64,000 nucleotides of DNA from Luteolibacter sp. LG18 (GCF_036322585.1 NZ_AP024600.1:3534001-3598000), one strand, 5' to 3'. Positions 53,601-63,502 are shown, numbered from the stretch's first letter. Notes: a model not told the origin generated them from the letters alone. Program-made: numbers and translations.

Positions 53601-54134
53601 ACCCTGTTCTGGGGCAGCGCCCGCGTGGTGACGAAGGATGGCCGAGAGATCCCGCTCTCCGATCTGCCGGTGGAGGCCGAGAACGTGGTGCTCGTCGAGC
53701 ATCCGAACACCGACTACGACGGCGGCCCGGTGAAGATCCAGGGCGAGCCGCAGCCGTTCTCCACGCCTGCCCAGCCGCAGGAGGAATCCCAACCCGCGAT
53801 CGTGAAGGTCGATCTTTCGAAGGTCGAGGCCGTGCGATTCGTCGCCAGCGTCGGCAGCGATTTCCCGCCCGGTCCCGAGGCCCAGCGCCGGAAGACGATG
53901 GCCGTGAAGGCCGCCACCGCTCCCACGGCGCGCTTCCTTTCGATCATCGAGCCCTACGAGGACCAGCCGGTGGTGAAGTCCGCTGCCGCCGTGTCCGCGG
54001 ACAAGATCCGCGTCGAACTCGCCGATGGCCGCGTGCAGGAGCTGACGCTCCACGATCTTTCCGGAAAGCTCTCGGTGGACCTCGTGGAAACGAAGGATGG
54101 CCGGGAACTCCGCCGCGAATCGACGTCACGATGA
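50646..54134 (+). CDS. Heparinase II/III-like polysaccharide lyase, copy 2
   Basis: 1162 residues from the ATG at 50646 with a signal peptide (LVLALIAGAASA-AE); upstream frame extension crosses REP repeats. Same domain order as the 40354 protein: binding sandwich, Ig-like domain, helical barrel ('QEGHFFQHLAMAYDMVRDSGVF', 'MDDGWWYECSIGYNTW') and the 'HGWAHGHYDRTNLLSLMRYG' block (His677, His679, Asp681). The two are clearly paralogues but differ around the barrel insert near residues 500-560, where this copy has about 40 extra residues ('LVPELNGGSPF' onward), which may change specificity. Confidence 0.8.
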   Translation: MKLLHLVLALIAGAASAAEPPRVELPLTAGATATWRAPQGERGRYKHGFRVYDDRTVDWRGYQALEIAVEAEPGREVAVETTILAPAGLSADERTVSKTTLTGAKVLRLPWSSFDHPQARTSFLKFVQGLDLAARYTDGRPGAIRFTSAAVVKGSAVSLESPVLGRSAPAGGSVTYQLTVGNSSTSERAITLDFESPGWASLRPVVEPATLRLQPNETRACTVTVAVPAGLPPGAHEKQVIRATPDGDAALASRLTFITGCQVPSPYILHTPTRWDEVREKVKRYPWASDSLAGIVKRANAWKVPEVARPPGNDPDDTMGPFLFATANEHELMSCGVSWQLTHDKSHAEKVALFLRRLSDPATGYVKTLRGCNQGQVQEGHFFQHLAMAYDMVRDSGVFSVDDHARIETAFRLFMESMDRLNDAGSINNWNVSQVTGAFYCALALQDLSAAERFFSGPNGIVEQLAKGTMDDGWWYECSIGYNTWVASEFTQAALAYEPWGVNFRDMRVPANLSGQVLLVPELNGGSPFATDDPEQRAKPFGMDPAIYGPNRRPWREIRQMWNGLLPFLDWRGVMFGVNDSTESSVVASRGGVDPSAYELAYYVYRDPAYASVVKRGTTRDLLYGVPELPAETPEPFRESAAADNVGLAMLRSRTADRPVSDQIQATLHYGTHGWAHGHYDRTNLLSLMRYGRSFYNPEMAWHGYEPFMYKFYVQTSVSKNMVVVDRKMQKAAPGERLLFHTGPMMQAAAVETVTPWSNPPYGGMVYDYVPVKDFAGKTWREGRSVPIPENAPGYGALTGYTEPIRQRRLMVVTDDYVLLADDTAGTAAHEYESLFQMKGFLGLDAASKKFLRHDGQWDTNPVGSAQFVTDCDRYEVTAPAVARFEMKFGPGADNEGTRALCSEDGVLKLDVHSLWPAKQEIMIGSVPEDHGLGQRLFYNVRGDGRTLAEGKFGAWTLGKGDVDVAVEGVKTLELETRVELKKRPTLFWGSARVVTKDGREIPLSDLPVEAENVVLVEHPNTDYDGGPVKIQGEPQPFSTPAQPQEESQPAIVKVDLSKVEAVRFVASVGSDFPPGPEAQRRKTMAVKAATAPTARFLSIIEPYEDQPVVKSAAAVSADKIRVELADGRVQELTLHDLSGKLSVDLVETKDGRELRRESTSR

Positions 54135-54199
54135 TTCCGCGTTTCCCCATCCGCTTTCTGAACCGCTTCTGATACGCTCCCATCACGGATCCCCATCCC

Positions 54200-55276
54200 A
54201 TGTTCAAACCCGGCGAACTCTGGCCCGACACCCACGGCACTCCCATCAACGCCCACGGCGGCGGCATCCTTTTTCACGGCGGCACCTATTGGTGGTTCGG
54301 CGAGCACAAGATCGAGGGAGAGGCGGGGAACCGCGCCCACGTCGGCTTCCACGTCTATGCGTCCGAGAACCTGGTGGACTGGCGCGATGAGGGCATCGCC
54401 CTCGCTGTCGATGACTCGCCCGGCAGCGAGATCCCGGGCGGCTGCGTAATGGAGCGCCCGAAGGTGATCCACTGTCCCGCCACCGGGAAATTCGTGATGT
54501 GGTTCCACCTCGAGCCGAAGGGCGGGGGATACTCAGGAGCCCGCTGCGCCGTGGCCATCGCCGACACCCCCGCCGGTCCCTATCGCTACCTTCACAGCCT
54601 GCGTCCCAATGCCGGGGTCTGGCCGGAGAACGTGGCCGAGGAAGACAAGCGCCCGCTGTCCGCGGAGGAGGCCGCTCACTTGGAATCCCTCGCGCTCGGT
54701 GGCGCGCCCTTCCCGTGGTATCCGAAGCACCTTTGCTACCGCCGCGACCACGAGGGCGGCCAGATGTCGCGGGACATGACGCTCTTTGTGGACGACGATG
54801 GCAGCGCCTACCACATCCACGCCGCGGAGAACAATGGCACCCTTCACATCTCGCTGCTGGCCGACGATTTCACCACCCCGGCGGGTCGCTACGTCCGCGT
54901 GATGCCCGGCCGTTTCCATGAAGCCCCCGCGCTGATGAAATGGAACGGCCGCTACTTCCTGTTTTCGTCCGACTGCACCGGCTGGTCGCCGAATCCCACC
55001 CGCCTCAGTGTCGCCGATTCGATCTGGGGGCCGTGGGAGGAGCTCGGCAACCCGTGCATCGGCAATGGCGCACAGATGGCCAACAGCTTCGAATCCCAAC
55101 CGACCTTCATCCTGCCCGTGCCGGGGAAACAGGACGCCTTCATCTACATGGCCGACCGCTGGCGTCCCCGCAACGCCATCGACGGCCGCCACCTCTGGCT
55201 CCCTATCGTCTTCAAGCACGGCTGCCCCGTCATTGAGTGGCACGACCAGTGGGACCTCGGCGTCTTCGACGTGTAG
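54200..55276 (+). CDS. GH43-like five-bladed propeller hydrolase, no signal peptide
   Basis: 358 residues. Five-bladed propeller motifs of GH43 are visible: 'GTPINAHGGGILFHGGTYWWFGEHK' start (residues 14-38), 'MERPKVIHC' , 'SRDMTLFVDDDGSAYHIHAAENN' and 'EAPALMKWNGRYFLFSSDCTGWSPNP' with the general-acid Glu in EAPA. Family members are exo-galactanases, arabinanases or xylosidases. No signal peptide is present, so it would act in the cytoplasm on imported oligosaccharides unless exported another way. It is convergent with the next gene, 16 bp away. Confidence 0.78.
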   Translation: MFKPGELWPDTHGTPINAHGGGILFHGGTYWWFGEHKIEGEAGNRAHVGFHVYASENLVDWRDEGIALAVDDSPGSEIPGGCVMERPKVIHCPATGKFVMWFHLEPKGGGYSGARCAVAIADTPAGPYRYLHSLRPNAGVWPENVAEEDKRPLSAEEAAHLESLALGGAPFPWYPKHLCYRRDHEGGQMSRDMTLFVDDDGSAYHIHAAENNGTLHISLLADDFTTPAGRYVRVMPGRFHEAPALMKWNGRYFLFSSDCTGWSPNPTRLSVADSIWGPWEELGNPCIGNGAQMANSFESQPTFILPVPGKQDAFIYMADRWRPRNAIDGRHLWLPIVFKHGCPVIEWHDQWDLGVFDV

Positions 55277-55292
55277 TCGATCAGACGTCTTC

Positions 55293-57068
55293 CTACCGGC
55301 GCGGCGGCTTGGCGGGTGCCTTGTTGTCGAGGGTCGCGGTGAACGTGCCGAAGCCAAGGGTATCGTAGCCTCCGCTGTTGGGACCGTAGTCACCCACGCC
55401 GCCCTCGGGACTGGATTTTTCCACCATCTTCGTCAGCCATGGGGCACTCAGCCCCTTGCGCTTCACGTAGTGGTTGTAGGGGAGTTCCCAAACCGGCCGG
55501 GCCATTCCCCGGCCGCCCCCGCCGACCTCGGTGAAAGTGCCCTGCACGCTGTTCACGTACTTTTTGAAGGGAACTTCCTCCCCCAGATTGTACTTCGCCA
55601 CATATTCGCAGGCCGCCAGAAACCGGTTGTTGTCGTATCCGTAGAGATCGTCGCCTTGCTTCCAGGCCATTTCGCAGATCGCGGCCATCAGGCCGATCCC
55701 CATCAGCGTGTGCCCCTGATCCCGCGCGGATTCGACCCATTGGCCGAGCCCGTCCGGATGGATGTGGTAGACGGCGACCTTGATCGCCCCGTTTCCGTCC
55801 CCCGTCTTCATGTAGCGAATCGCTTCGTTGTAGATTTTCCGTTCGTCACAGACCACGCCGATCGCGACCAGCGAGGCGAGGTTGCAGAGCTCCCAGTTGG
55901 GCCAGAAGTGGTCGATCTTGCCAGGGCTGTCACCGTGCGTCTCCACGAAGTGTTTGTTGATGGGATAGAAGATGGTCAGCATCATCTTCTGGAAGCGTTT
56001 GAAGTCCTCCGGTTTCCAGCCGCTGTAGGTGCGCATGATCTCGGCGGCATTGGCGATCTCAAACCCGTAGATGCCGGCCGCGAGATTCCGGTCATAGTTG
56101 CCGCCGAAGCTTTTCAAGGTGGAGGACCAGGCATTGAGGATCTCGATGGATTTCTCCGCGTAAGCCTTCTTGCCGGTGACCCGCCAGTTGACCGCGCAGA
56201 CATAGGCCGTCGCGATATCGCGATAGAAATCCGCATAATTCTCACCCGTGCCACCGCGGACCACGATGTCGGCGGGACGGGGCTTCCAGTCGAGGTTCGC
56301 ATGCCGGCTATTGGTCATTTTCTCCCACCCGGACCTCCAGGGCTGCACGCCCTTGTAGGTTCTCATTCGCTTGAAATCCTCCTCGTTGTGCAGCAGGCCG
56401 GGATGGACAAAGCTCCCGCGGGAGGATCCGGAGACGGCCAAACCCTCGGGCTCTGAAATTTCCGGCACCTTGGCGGCCACCGGCGGAGTGATCGCGGGTG
56501 GCTCGCTCACCGGGGCGGGGGTGGTCTCCTCCAACAGCTTCGCCGCTTTCGCTGACATCTCATCGGCCAGCGCGCGGGCCTGGGCATCCTTGGCTGCCGC
56601 TTCTTCCGCGGCCTTGCGGGTCGCGGTTTGATCGGCCGCGATGCGTGCGCCATCGATCAGTCGGCTCAGCTCGTCGCTCTCGGCAGACGGCGTGCCGGGC
56701 GCGGTGGCGTTGGCCGGTTGCGGTGGAACGGTGGCAACCGGGGGCTCCGGCGCTTTGCCACGCGGTGTCGGAAGCGGTGGCCGCAGCAGGGCATAGCCGA
56801 CGGCCGCCAGCGCGAGCACACCACAGACGAGCCACAGGCCGGACTTTGAAGATGCCTGGCGGGGAACGACGATCGCTCTCCGTGGTGGTCGGGCGCTTGG
56901 CGGGGACTTCGCCCGTCCCACCGGCCGGGAAGGTGTGGCTGGCAGGGGACGGGAAGGCGCCGCCGGCACCTGGAAGGTTCCGGCGCACGACGGACAAGCC
57001 AATGCCTGCCCAGCGAACAGATCGCTTATTTCAATAGGCTGCTGGCAATGGGGGCAGGTCGTCTTCAT
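55293..57068 (-). CDS. Zinc-ribbon/membrane-anchor/alginate-lyase-like fusion
   Basis: 591 residues from the ATG at 57068. Residues 1-33 form an MJ0042-type zinc ribbon (Cys5, Cys8, Cys25, Cys28), 34-75 a Pro/Arg-rich linker, 77-95 one membrane helix, about 100-205 a Pro/Ala-rich and coiled-coil segment ('KAAEEAAAKDAQARALADEM'), and 215-590 an alginate-lyase-type barrel ('FVHPGLLHNEEDFKRM', 'DHFWPNWELCNLASLVAIGV', 'LGQWVESARDQGHTLMG'). The last part is paralogous to the 43907 protein. The ribbon would be in the cytoplasm and the lyase outside. Such a fusion is unusual. Confidence 0.8.
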   Translation of the reverse strand: MKTTCPHCQQPIEISDLFAGQALACPSCAGTFQVPAAPSRPLPATPSRPVGRAKSPPSARPPRRAIVVPRQASSKSGLWLVCGVLALAAVGYALLRPPLPTPRGKAPEPPVATVPPQPANATAPGTPSAESDELSRLIDGARIAADQTATRKAAEEAAAKDAQARALADEMSAKAAKLLEETTPAPVSEPPAITPPVAAKVPEISEPEGLAVSGSSRGSFVHPGLLHNEEDFKRMRTYKGVQPWRSGWEKMTNSRHANLDWKPRPADIVVRGGTGENYADFYRDIATAYVCAVNWRVTGKKAYAEKSIEILNAWSSTLKSFGGNYDRNLAAGIYGFEIANAAEIMRTYSGWKPEDFKRFQKMMLTIFYPINKHFVETHGDSPGKIDHFWPNWELCNLASLVAIGVVCDERKIYNEAIRYMKTGDGNGAIKVAVYHIHPDGLGQWVESARDQGHTLMGIGLMAAICEMAWKQGDDLYGYDNNRFLAACEYVAKYNLGEEVPFKKYVNSVQGTFTEVGGGGRGMARPVWELPYNHYVKRKGLSAPWLTKMVEKSSPEGGVGDYGPNSGGYDTLGFGTFTATLDNKAPAKPPRR

Positions 57069-57364
57069 CACGTGTGGTTGGGATAGGAGGGGTGGAATGC
57101 AATGTGCGCCTGGATTCCTGAAGCAGGAGCCCAAGGGTCGAATGGAATGACTAGGGAAGGAGGGAGGAAGCAGAAGTTTGGTTACCAAGGTGAACAGCGG
57201 TGGATTGATCCAGATCGGGACAGTGCCGCACGGCCCCCGAGCGAAGGTCCCGTGGCGGCCGTCGGGTGTTCGATCCACCCGGAGAGGGGTGAATCCATGC
57301 TTCAGCTCTCCGCTTCCGCGCAATTTCCCTTGGCCCGTCCCATCATTTGTTGCACGGTCCGCCC
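57069..57364. other. Upstream region of the fusion gene and rnpB
   Basis: No gene is seen here. It must carry the promoters of the minus-strand fusion gene and of the plus-strand RNase P RNA. I could not pick out a confident -35/-10 pair. Confidence 0.4.
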
Positions 57365-57745
57365 GCCGCTCCCCGGACGGTCGCTGCGGGGCGCAAGCCT
57401 CGTAGAGGAAAGTCCGGACACCATAGGGCAGCGTGCCCCGTGAAAACGGGGGACGGAAGCGTCAAGGCTTCCGGACGGAAAGTGCAGCAGAGAATAAACC
57501 GCCGATGGCCCGCAAGGGATCAGGTAAGGGTGAAACGGTGGGGTAAGAGCCCACCGCCCGAAGGGCAACCAACGGGGCACGGCAAACCCCACGTGGTGCA
57601 AGACAGAACAGGGGAAGGGCGGCCCGCCCGTTAATCTCCGGGTATTAGTCGCACTCCGCGCAAGCGGGGTCCTGCGAAAGCAGGAAGAGAAATGGCCGTC
57701 CAGTCCCTCCGGGGATGGACAGAATCCGGCTTACAGGGGAGCGGC
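57365..57745 (+). ncRNA. rnpB: RNase P RNA, bacterial type A
   Basis: The ends form P1: 57365-57374 and 57736-57745 are exact complements (GCCGCTCCCC and GGGGAGCGGC). Between them are the universal type-A blocks gaggaaagtccggac (CRI), cagagaataaaccgcc, ggtaagggtgaaacggtg, gtaagagcccaccg and the closing acagaatccggctta (CRV). Known role: the catalytic RNA that trims the 5' ends of pre-tRNAs. Length about 381 nt, in range for the type. Confidence 0.96.
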
Positions 57746-57900
57746 ACCTCCTCATTTTCCGGCATTTAGACGGATTGTGGCCGTTTTTGCGGCCTCATGT
57801 CCGATTTTAGGGACACGAAATGCTTTTACTTCTGAAAAGTTTGGTGCAATGTAACACCAACGAATGGCGACAGCGTGCTTCGGCTAGCTGAAAACCACTC

Positions 57901-58052
57901 CCACATATTCCTTTGTGTCAAACGTTGGCCTTCCGAGGTCGATCCGGGGGGAGCAAGCCCGGAAAGCCGACAGATGACCTTTTGGGGGGAATATGATTTC
58001 ACAAGGGCGCGGATCCGAATTGCTATCCCGGATTCGCGCCCTTGCTGTTTTT
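57901..58052 (+). ncRNA. Candidate small structured RNA with strong terminator
   Basis: An outer pair CATATTCC (57903-57910) / GGAATATG encloses nested stems GTTGGC/GCCGAC and TTCCG/CGGAA and an apex with GGTC...CCGG...GGAGCA; a 16-bp terminator stem (58002-58017 with 58029-58044, one G-T pair) and CTGTTTTT follow directly. No protein frame fits. The apex is reminiscent of the SRP RNA GGxxGG-AGCA element, but lacks a clear GNRA loop, so I leave the class open. Confidence 0.35.
58002..58052 (+). terminator. Strong Rho-independent terminator
   Basis: 16-bp stem (58002-58017 with 58029-58044, one wobble pair), 11-nt loop, then CTGTTTTT. It lies about 100 bp upstream of the next start codon with no protein gene before it, so the terminated transcript is probably non-coding. 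Confidence 0.85.
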
Positions 58053-58153
58053 CCGGTGGAAGCGCCACCCGAGCATCGAAAAAATGCCGGCATGTGGTGA
58101 AATGACTGAAAATGTCTGAAATTGGCGGAACTTGTGTCCGTATCTGCTCACGC

Positions 58154-60634
58154 ATGAAAGTTCATTGCTTGCTATTGTCATTCCTCCTCCTCGGGCGGGT
58201 TTTCGCCCAAGGTCAGGATCCCACCAGCGGGATCACGGTCGCCAAAGGGTTCCAGCTCGACCGTATTTATGAAGTTCCCAACACCCAAGGCTCCTGGGTG
58301 GCGGTGACCCGCGATGACAAGGGCAACCTCATCTGCTCCGACCAATACGGGCAGCTCTATCGCGTCACTCCCGGAGCCGCCCTCAAGGTGGAGCCCCTCG
58401 GGCTAAAAATCTCCGGAGCCCATGGTCTGCTCTGGCACCAGGGCACCCTGTTCATCGTGGTGAATGAAGACGCGCCCAAAAGCGGCGTCTGGACCGCGAA
58501 GGCGAAACCGGATGGCGGTTACGAGGACCCCGTCCAACTCAAGGCCTTCAAGGGCCAGGGCGAGCACGGTCCGCACCAGATGGTGCCGTCCCCGGATGGG
58601 AAATGGATCTACGTCGTCGCCGGCAATTTCACCGAGGTCCCGCAGATCGATGGCTCGATGCAGGCCCGAGTTTGGAAGGAAGACCAGCTCCTGCCCCGCG
58701 TCACCGATCCCCGTGGCCACGATCCGAACCAGATGGCGCCCGGCGGCTGGATCGCCCGCTTCAAACCGGATGGCACCTCGTGGGAACTCTACGCCAGCGG
58801 CCTCCGCAATACCTACGACATCGCTTTCAACAACCGCGGCGACCTGTTCGGCTACGATTCCGACATGGAATGGGACTTCGGCACGCCGTGGTACCGCCCG
58901 ACCCGCCTCTGTGAGATCCTGCCCGGCGGCGAATACGGCTGGCGCAACGGCAGCGGCAAATGGCCGGTGGAATACGAGGACAGCTTCAACTCGGTGATCG
59001 ATTTCGGCCCGGGCTCCCCGACCGGCGTGGTCGCTGGACGTGGCGCGAAGTTCCCCGCGAAGTACCAGCAGGCCTTGTATTTGCTCGATTGGACCTTCGC
59101 CACCGTGCGGGCCATCCACCTAGAGCCCTCCGGCTCCGGCTACAAGGCCGTCAGCGAGGAATTCATCACCGGCAAGGGCCTGCCGTTCACCGATGCGGTG
59201 ATCGGCGCGGATGGAGCGATGTATGTGCTCACCGGCGGCCGCAAGACCGGGTCCGCCCTCTGGCGCGTGACCTACACCGGCAGTGAAAGCACCAGCCCGG
59301 TGCGGATCGAGCCCGCCGCCGACCCGCTGGCGAAGCTGAAGGAAGTGGTGGAAAAGCCGACTCCGGCAGCAATCGATGGCCTGTGGCAGCGTCTGGGTTC
59401 CACCGAGCGCGCCGAGCGTTTCCTCGCCCGCACTGCTCTGGAGAAGCTTCCCGTCGCGAGCTGGGCCCCGCGCCTCGATTCCGAGAAGGACGCCTGGCGC
59501 GTGATCGACGCCTCGATCGGTCTCGCCCGTGTTTCGACGACGGAGGACCGCGCCCGCGTGCTCGGCGCCCTCGACCGCCTGGCGTGGGAATCCCTGACGC
59601 CGGTGCAGAAGACCAATTGGCTCCGCGCCTGCGGTCTGGAGTTCGCCCGCGGCGGCCAACCGACGCCCGACGAAACCAAGGCCATCCTCGCCAAGGTCAA
59701 CAAGGCCTTCCCGAGCGGCGATGAGCTCGTGGACCGCGAGCTTTGCCGCCTGCTCTGCTACCTCCAGGCTCCCGGCATCGTGGGCCGCACCCTTACCGCC
59801 ATGGACCTCGCCGGTCCCGGCAAGCCGCCGGCGTGGACCGAGCTCGCGTCGCGTAATTCCGGTTACGGCAAGCCGATCCTGGCCATGCTCCAGAACCTGC
59901 CGTCCGGCCAGGTGCTCCACTACGTCTATTGCCTGCGCGCGGTGAAAGGTCCGTGGGCAGCCGGTGAACGGGAGCGTTTCTTCAGTTGGGTCGACCGCCT
60001 CGCCTCCAACAGCGGCGGATCGAGCTACGCCGGCTTCGTCGCCGCGCTGCGGAAGCAGGCCCTCGCCAATGCCACCCCCGAGGAACAGGAGAAGTTCGAC
60101 AAGCCCGCCGCCGCGGGAGCGAACCCGATGGCGAACCTGCCGCCGGTGAAAGGCCCGGGCAAGGACTGGTCGGTTGATGAGGTCGCCGCCCTCGCCGCCG
60201 GTGGTTTGACCGGCCGCAACAAGGAAAACGGCCACAACATGTTCAAGGCCGCCCTTTGCGCGACCTGCCATAGCTTCAATGGGGAAGGGGGCTCGGTCGG
60301 TCCCGATCTCAGCACGCTTGGGGGACGGTTCACCGCCCGCGATATCGCGGACGCCATCATCAACCCCAGCGCGGAGGTCTCCGACCAGTTTGCCTTCAGC
60401 ACCGTGACCAAGAAGGACGGCACCTCGCTGTTCGGTCGTCCGCTGGGCGAGGAGAACGGCAAGCTCAAGCTCGCGACCAATCCCTTCGACCCCACCCAGA
60501 CCACGGAGGTTCCGAAGGACGAAGTCGTTTCGGTGGAGCGTTCCCCGGCCTCCCCGATGCCGGGCGCACTCATCAACCGCCTCAATCCGGACGAGCTGAA
60601 GGACCTCCTCGCCTTCCTCACCGGCGCCAAATAA
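58154..60634 (+). CDS. PVC-type membrane-bound dehydrogenase with cytochrome c domain
   Basis: 826 residues from the ATG at 58154, followed by a signal peptide ('LLLSFLLLGRVFA-QG'). Residues about 30-390 form a glucose/sorbosone-dehydrogenase-like six-bladed propeller ('WVAVTRDDKGNLICSDQYGQLYRV', 'GPHQMVPSPDGKWIYVVAGN', 'DGAMYVLTGGRKTG'); a helical HEAT-like region follows (about 410-650); the C-terminal domain has the heme site CATCH (Cys702, Cys705, His706) and 'DIADAIINPSAEVSDQF', typical of the Planctomycetes-Verrucomicrobia heme-binding domain. It probably oxidises a sugar or alcohol in the periplasm and passes electrons to heme. Monocistronic, with a clear terminator. Confidence 0.88.
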   Translation: MKVHCLLLSFLLLGRVFAQGQDPTSGITVAKGFQLDRIYEVPNTQGSWVAVTRDDKGNLICSDQYGQLYRVTPGAALKVEPLGLKISGAHGLLWHQGTLFIVVNEDAPKSGVWTAKAKPDGGYEDPVQLKAFKGQGEHGPHQMVPSPDGKWIYVVAGNFTEVPQIDGSMQARVWKEDQLLPRVTDPRGHDPNQMAPGGWIARFKPDGTSWELYASGLRNTYDIAFNNRGDLFGYDSDMEWDFGTPWYRPTRLCEILPGGEYGWRNGSGKWPVEYEDSFNSVIDFGPGSPTGVVAGRGAKFPAKYQQALYLLDWTFATVRAIHLEPSGSGYKAVSEEFITGKGLPFTDAVIGADGAMYVLTGGRKTGSALWRVTYTGSESTSPVRIEPAADPLAKLKEVVEKPTPAAIDGLWQRLGSTERAERFLARTALEKLPVASWAPRLDSEKDAWRVIDASIGLARVSTTEDRARVLGALDRLAWESLTPVQKTNWLRACGLEFARGGQPTPDETKAILAKVNKAFPSGDELVDRELCRLLCYLQAPGIVGRTLTAMDLAGPGKPPAWTELASRNSGYGKPILAMLQNLPSGQVLHYVYCLRAVKGPWAAGERERFFSWVDRLASNSGGSSYAGFVAALRKQALANATPEEQEKFDKPAAAGANPMANLPPVKGPGKDWSVDEVAALAAGGLTGRNKENGHNMFKAALCATCHSFNGEGGSVGPDLSTLGGRFTARDIADAIINPSAEVSDQFAFSTVTKKDGTSLFGRPLGEENGKLKLATNPFDPTQTTEVPKDEVVSVERSPASPMPGALINRLNPDELKDLLAFLTGAK

Positions 60635-61277
60635 CAGGGAAGGGGATTCCTCTTCGACCTTCTCTCTTTCCCAAGCCCGTCGCCCTCCGCGACGGGCTTT
60701 TTCTTTTTGGGGACTCCTCCTCTTCGTAGCCGCGCTCGTGAGAGCGTGGGCGGGGTCAATTCCCGCTCACCTTCACGCTCCCGAAGCTCACCCACCTCCG
60801 AACGCGCCAAGTAGCGCGAAGCTTGGCTTCGCGTGTGGGGACGAGCCGCTTGATCGAGGGCGGATCGTTTGGCTTTCGGGCCGCCCACCGCACGCCGGGC
60901 CAAGCCCAGCGCTACTTCGGATGCCGCTCTCTAACAGACAGCGTGTTGCGGTGTTCCGGTGACCTTCGGGAGGGCCTGTTAGAGGCGGGTTGAATCGATG
61001 TGACCGGAGTGGGGGATGTGTATCGTAAATGATTTATCCACAATTCCTTATCCGCTTCAAAATCCCTCCCGCCACACCCTCTAACAGTCCTCTGTTAGCT
61101 ATTCCGGCCGGTTTCAGCCCCATTCCGCCTCGAAACCTGCTTTTGGAGCCCGTTTTGACGTCCGAATCGGCGGTTTCGGTGACCATTCCGTCAGAAAAAA
61201 CCGGATTTCTTCCTGTTGATTTTGAATGGTTTGGGGTAATCTTGCGGGTTCGTCGTGAAAAAACATCACGAAAGGCA
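60635..61277. other. Intergenic region between the dehydrogenase and the rRNA promoter
   Basis: After the terminator at 60673 there is no convincing gene. A palindrome cgcgaagcttggcttcgcg (about 60817-60836) sits in a GC-rich repeat-like stretch (60736-60905). One perfect DnaA-box-like 9-mer TTATCCACA occurs at 61034-61042, alone and so probably by chance. From about 61050 the sequence becomes AT-richer toward the rRNA promoter. Confidence 0.5.
60673..60708 (+). terminator. Rho-independent terminator
   Basis: 11-bp perfect stem (60673-60683 with 60689-60699), CCTCC loop and TTTTTCTTTTT tail, 39 bp after the dehydrogenase stop. Confidence 0.93.
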
Positions 61278-61307
61278 TTGACCCGCGGGGTCCGTTCAGG
61301 GTAGCTT
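61278..61307 (+). promoter_or_regulatory. Putative rRNA operon promoter
   Basis: TTGACC at 61278-61283 is followed after 17-18 bp by GTAGCTT, then a GC-rich discriminator; about 290 bp upstream of the mature 16S 5' end. The -10 match is weak. The leader behind it carries an atctttgaca block near 61400, also found before 23S (63561-63570, ctctttgaca), as in rRNA leader antitermination regions. Confidence 0.5.
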
Positions 61308-61595
61308 GCGCCCGTCGCCGCTACGAAGCGCGACACGAGAGACCGACAGCCGGTCGCGGTGGAAACACCCGATCGGCTTCTTAGTCCCCTCGAAACGGAT
61401 CTTTGACAATGCGGCTCAGCACGAACGGTGCCAACACTCTGCAAAGAGTCTCTGGTGCGGCGGTTTGAGGCTGAGCGGAAAAGAAAAAGGCTAAATTGTG
61501 TGCTGCGCGCCTTGAGAGGTGCGCAGGCTGAACCAGGGAAACCTGGTCAGTAGGTCCAATTTAAGCAGGTTCTTTATAGAACCTAGCACTATATT

Positions 61596-63136
<1,541 letters not shown>

Positions 63137-63320
63137 CGGAGAATCTCAAATGGCTAGTCCATCCCTGAGAAGGTCGACTCCCACCAGCATGCAAATGTTG
63201 GCTTGGGAGCGAGAAGCGAGCAATCGCCCTCACAACATTCAAATCCTTTAACCTGAGCAAACCAGCATGGTTCGCAGCATACGATTTGGCTTTTTTCTTT
63301 TCAATTCGCACCTCCAGAGA

Positions 63321-63396
63321 GGGGGTATAGCTCAGTTGGTAGAGCGCCAGCTTTGCAAGCTGGATGTCCAGGGTTCGAGTCCCTGTGCCTCCACCA
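63321..63396 (+). tRNA. tRNA-Ala (TGC)
   Basis: 76 nt including encoded CCA; anticodon TGC at 63354-63356; GGTTCGAGTCC T-arm. It lies first in the 16S-23S spacer. Confidence 0.97.
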
Positions 63397-63425
63397 ACTT
63401 CAATTGGGCATGAGTCCAATACTTT

Positions 63426-63502
63426 GGGCCTGTAGCTCAGTTGGTTAGAGCACGCGCTTGATAAGCGCGGGGTCGCTGGTTCGAGTCCAGCCAGGCCCAC
63501 CA
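63426..63502 (+). tRNA. tRNA-Ile (GAT)
   Basis: 77 nt including encoded CCA; anticodon GAT at 63460-63462; acceptor GGGCCTG/CAGGCCC. It is second in the spacer, 29 bp after tRNA-Ala. Confidence 0.97.

Noticed and set aside
61034-61042. TTATCCACA as a DnaA box/origin
   Set aside because: A single 9-mer without other boxes, AT-rich unwinding element or dnaA/dnaN nearby; chance is likely.
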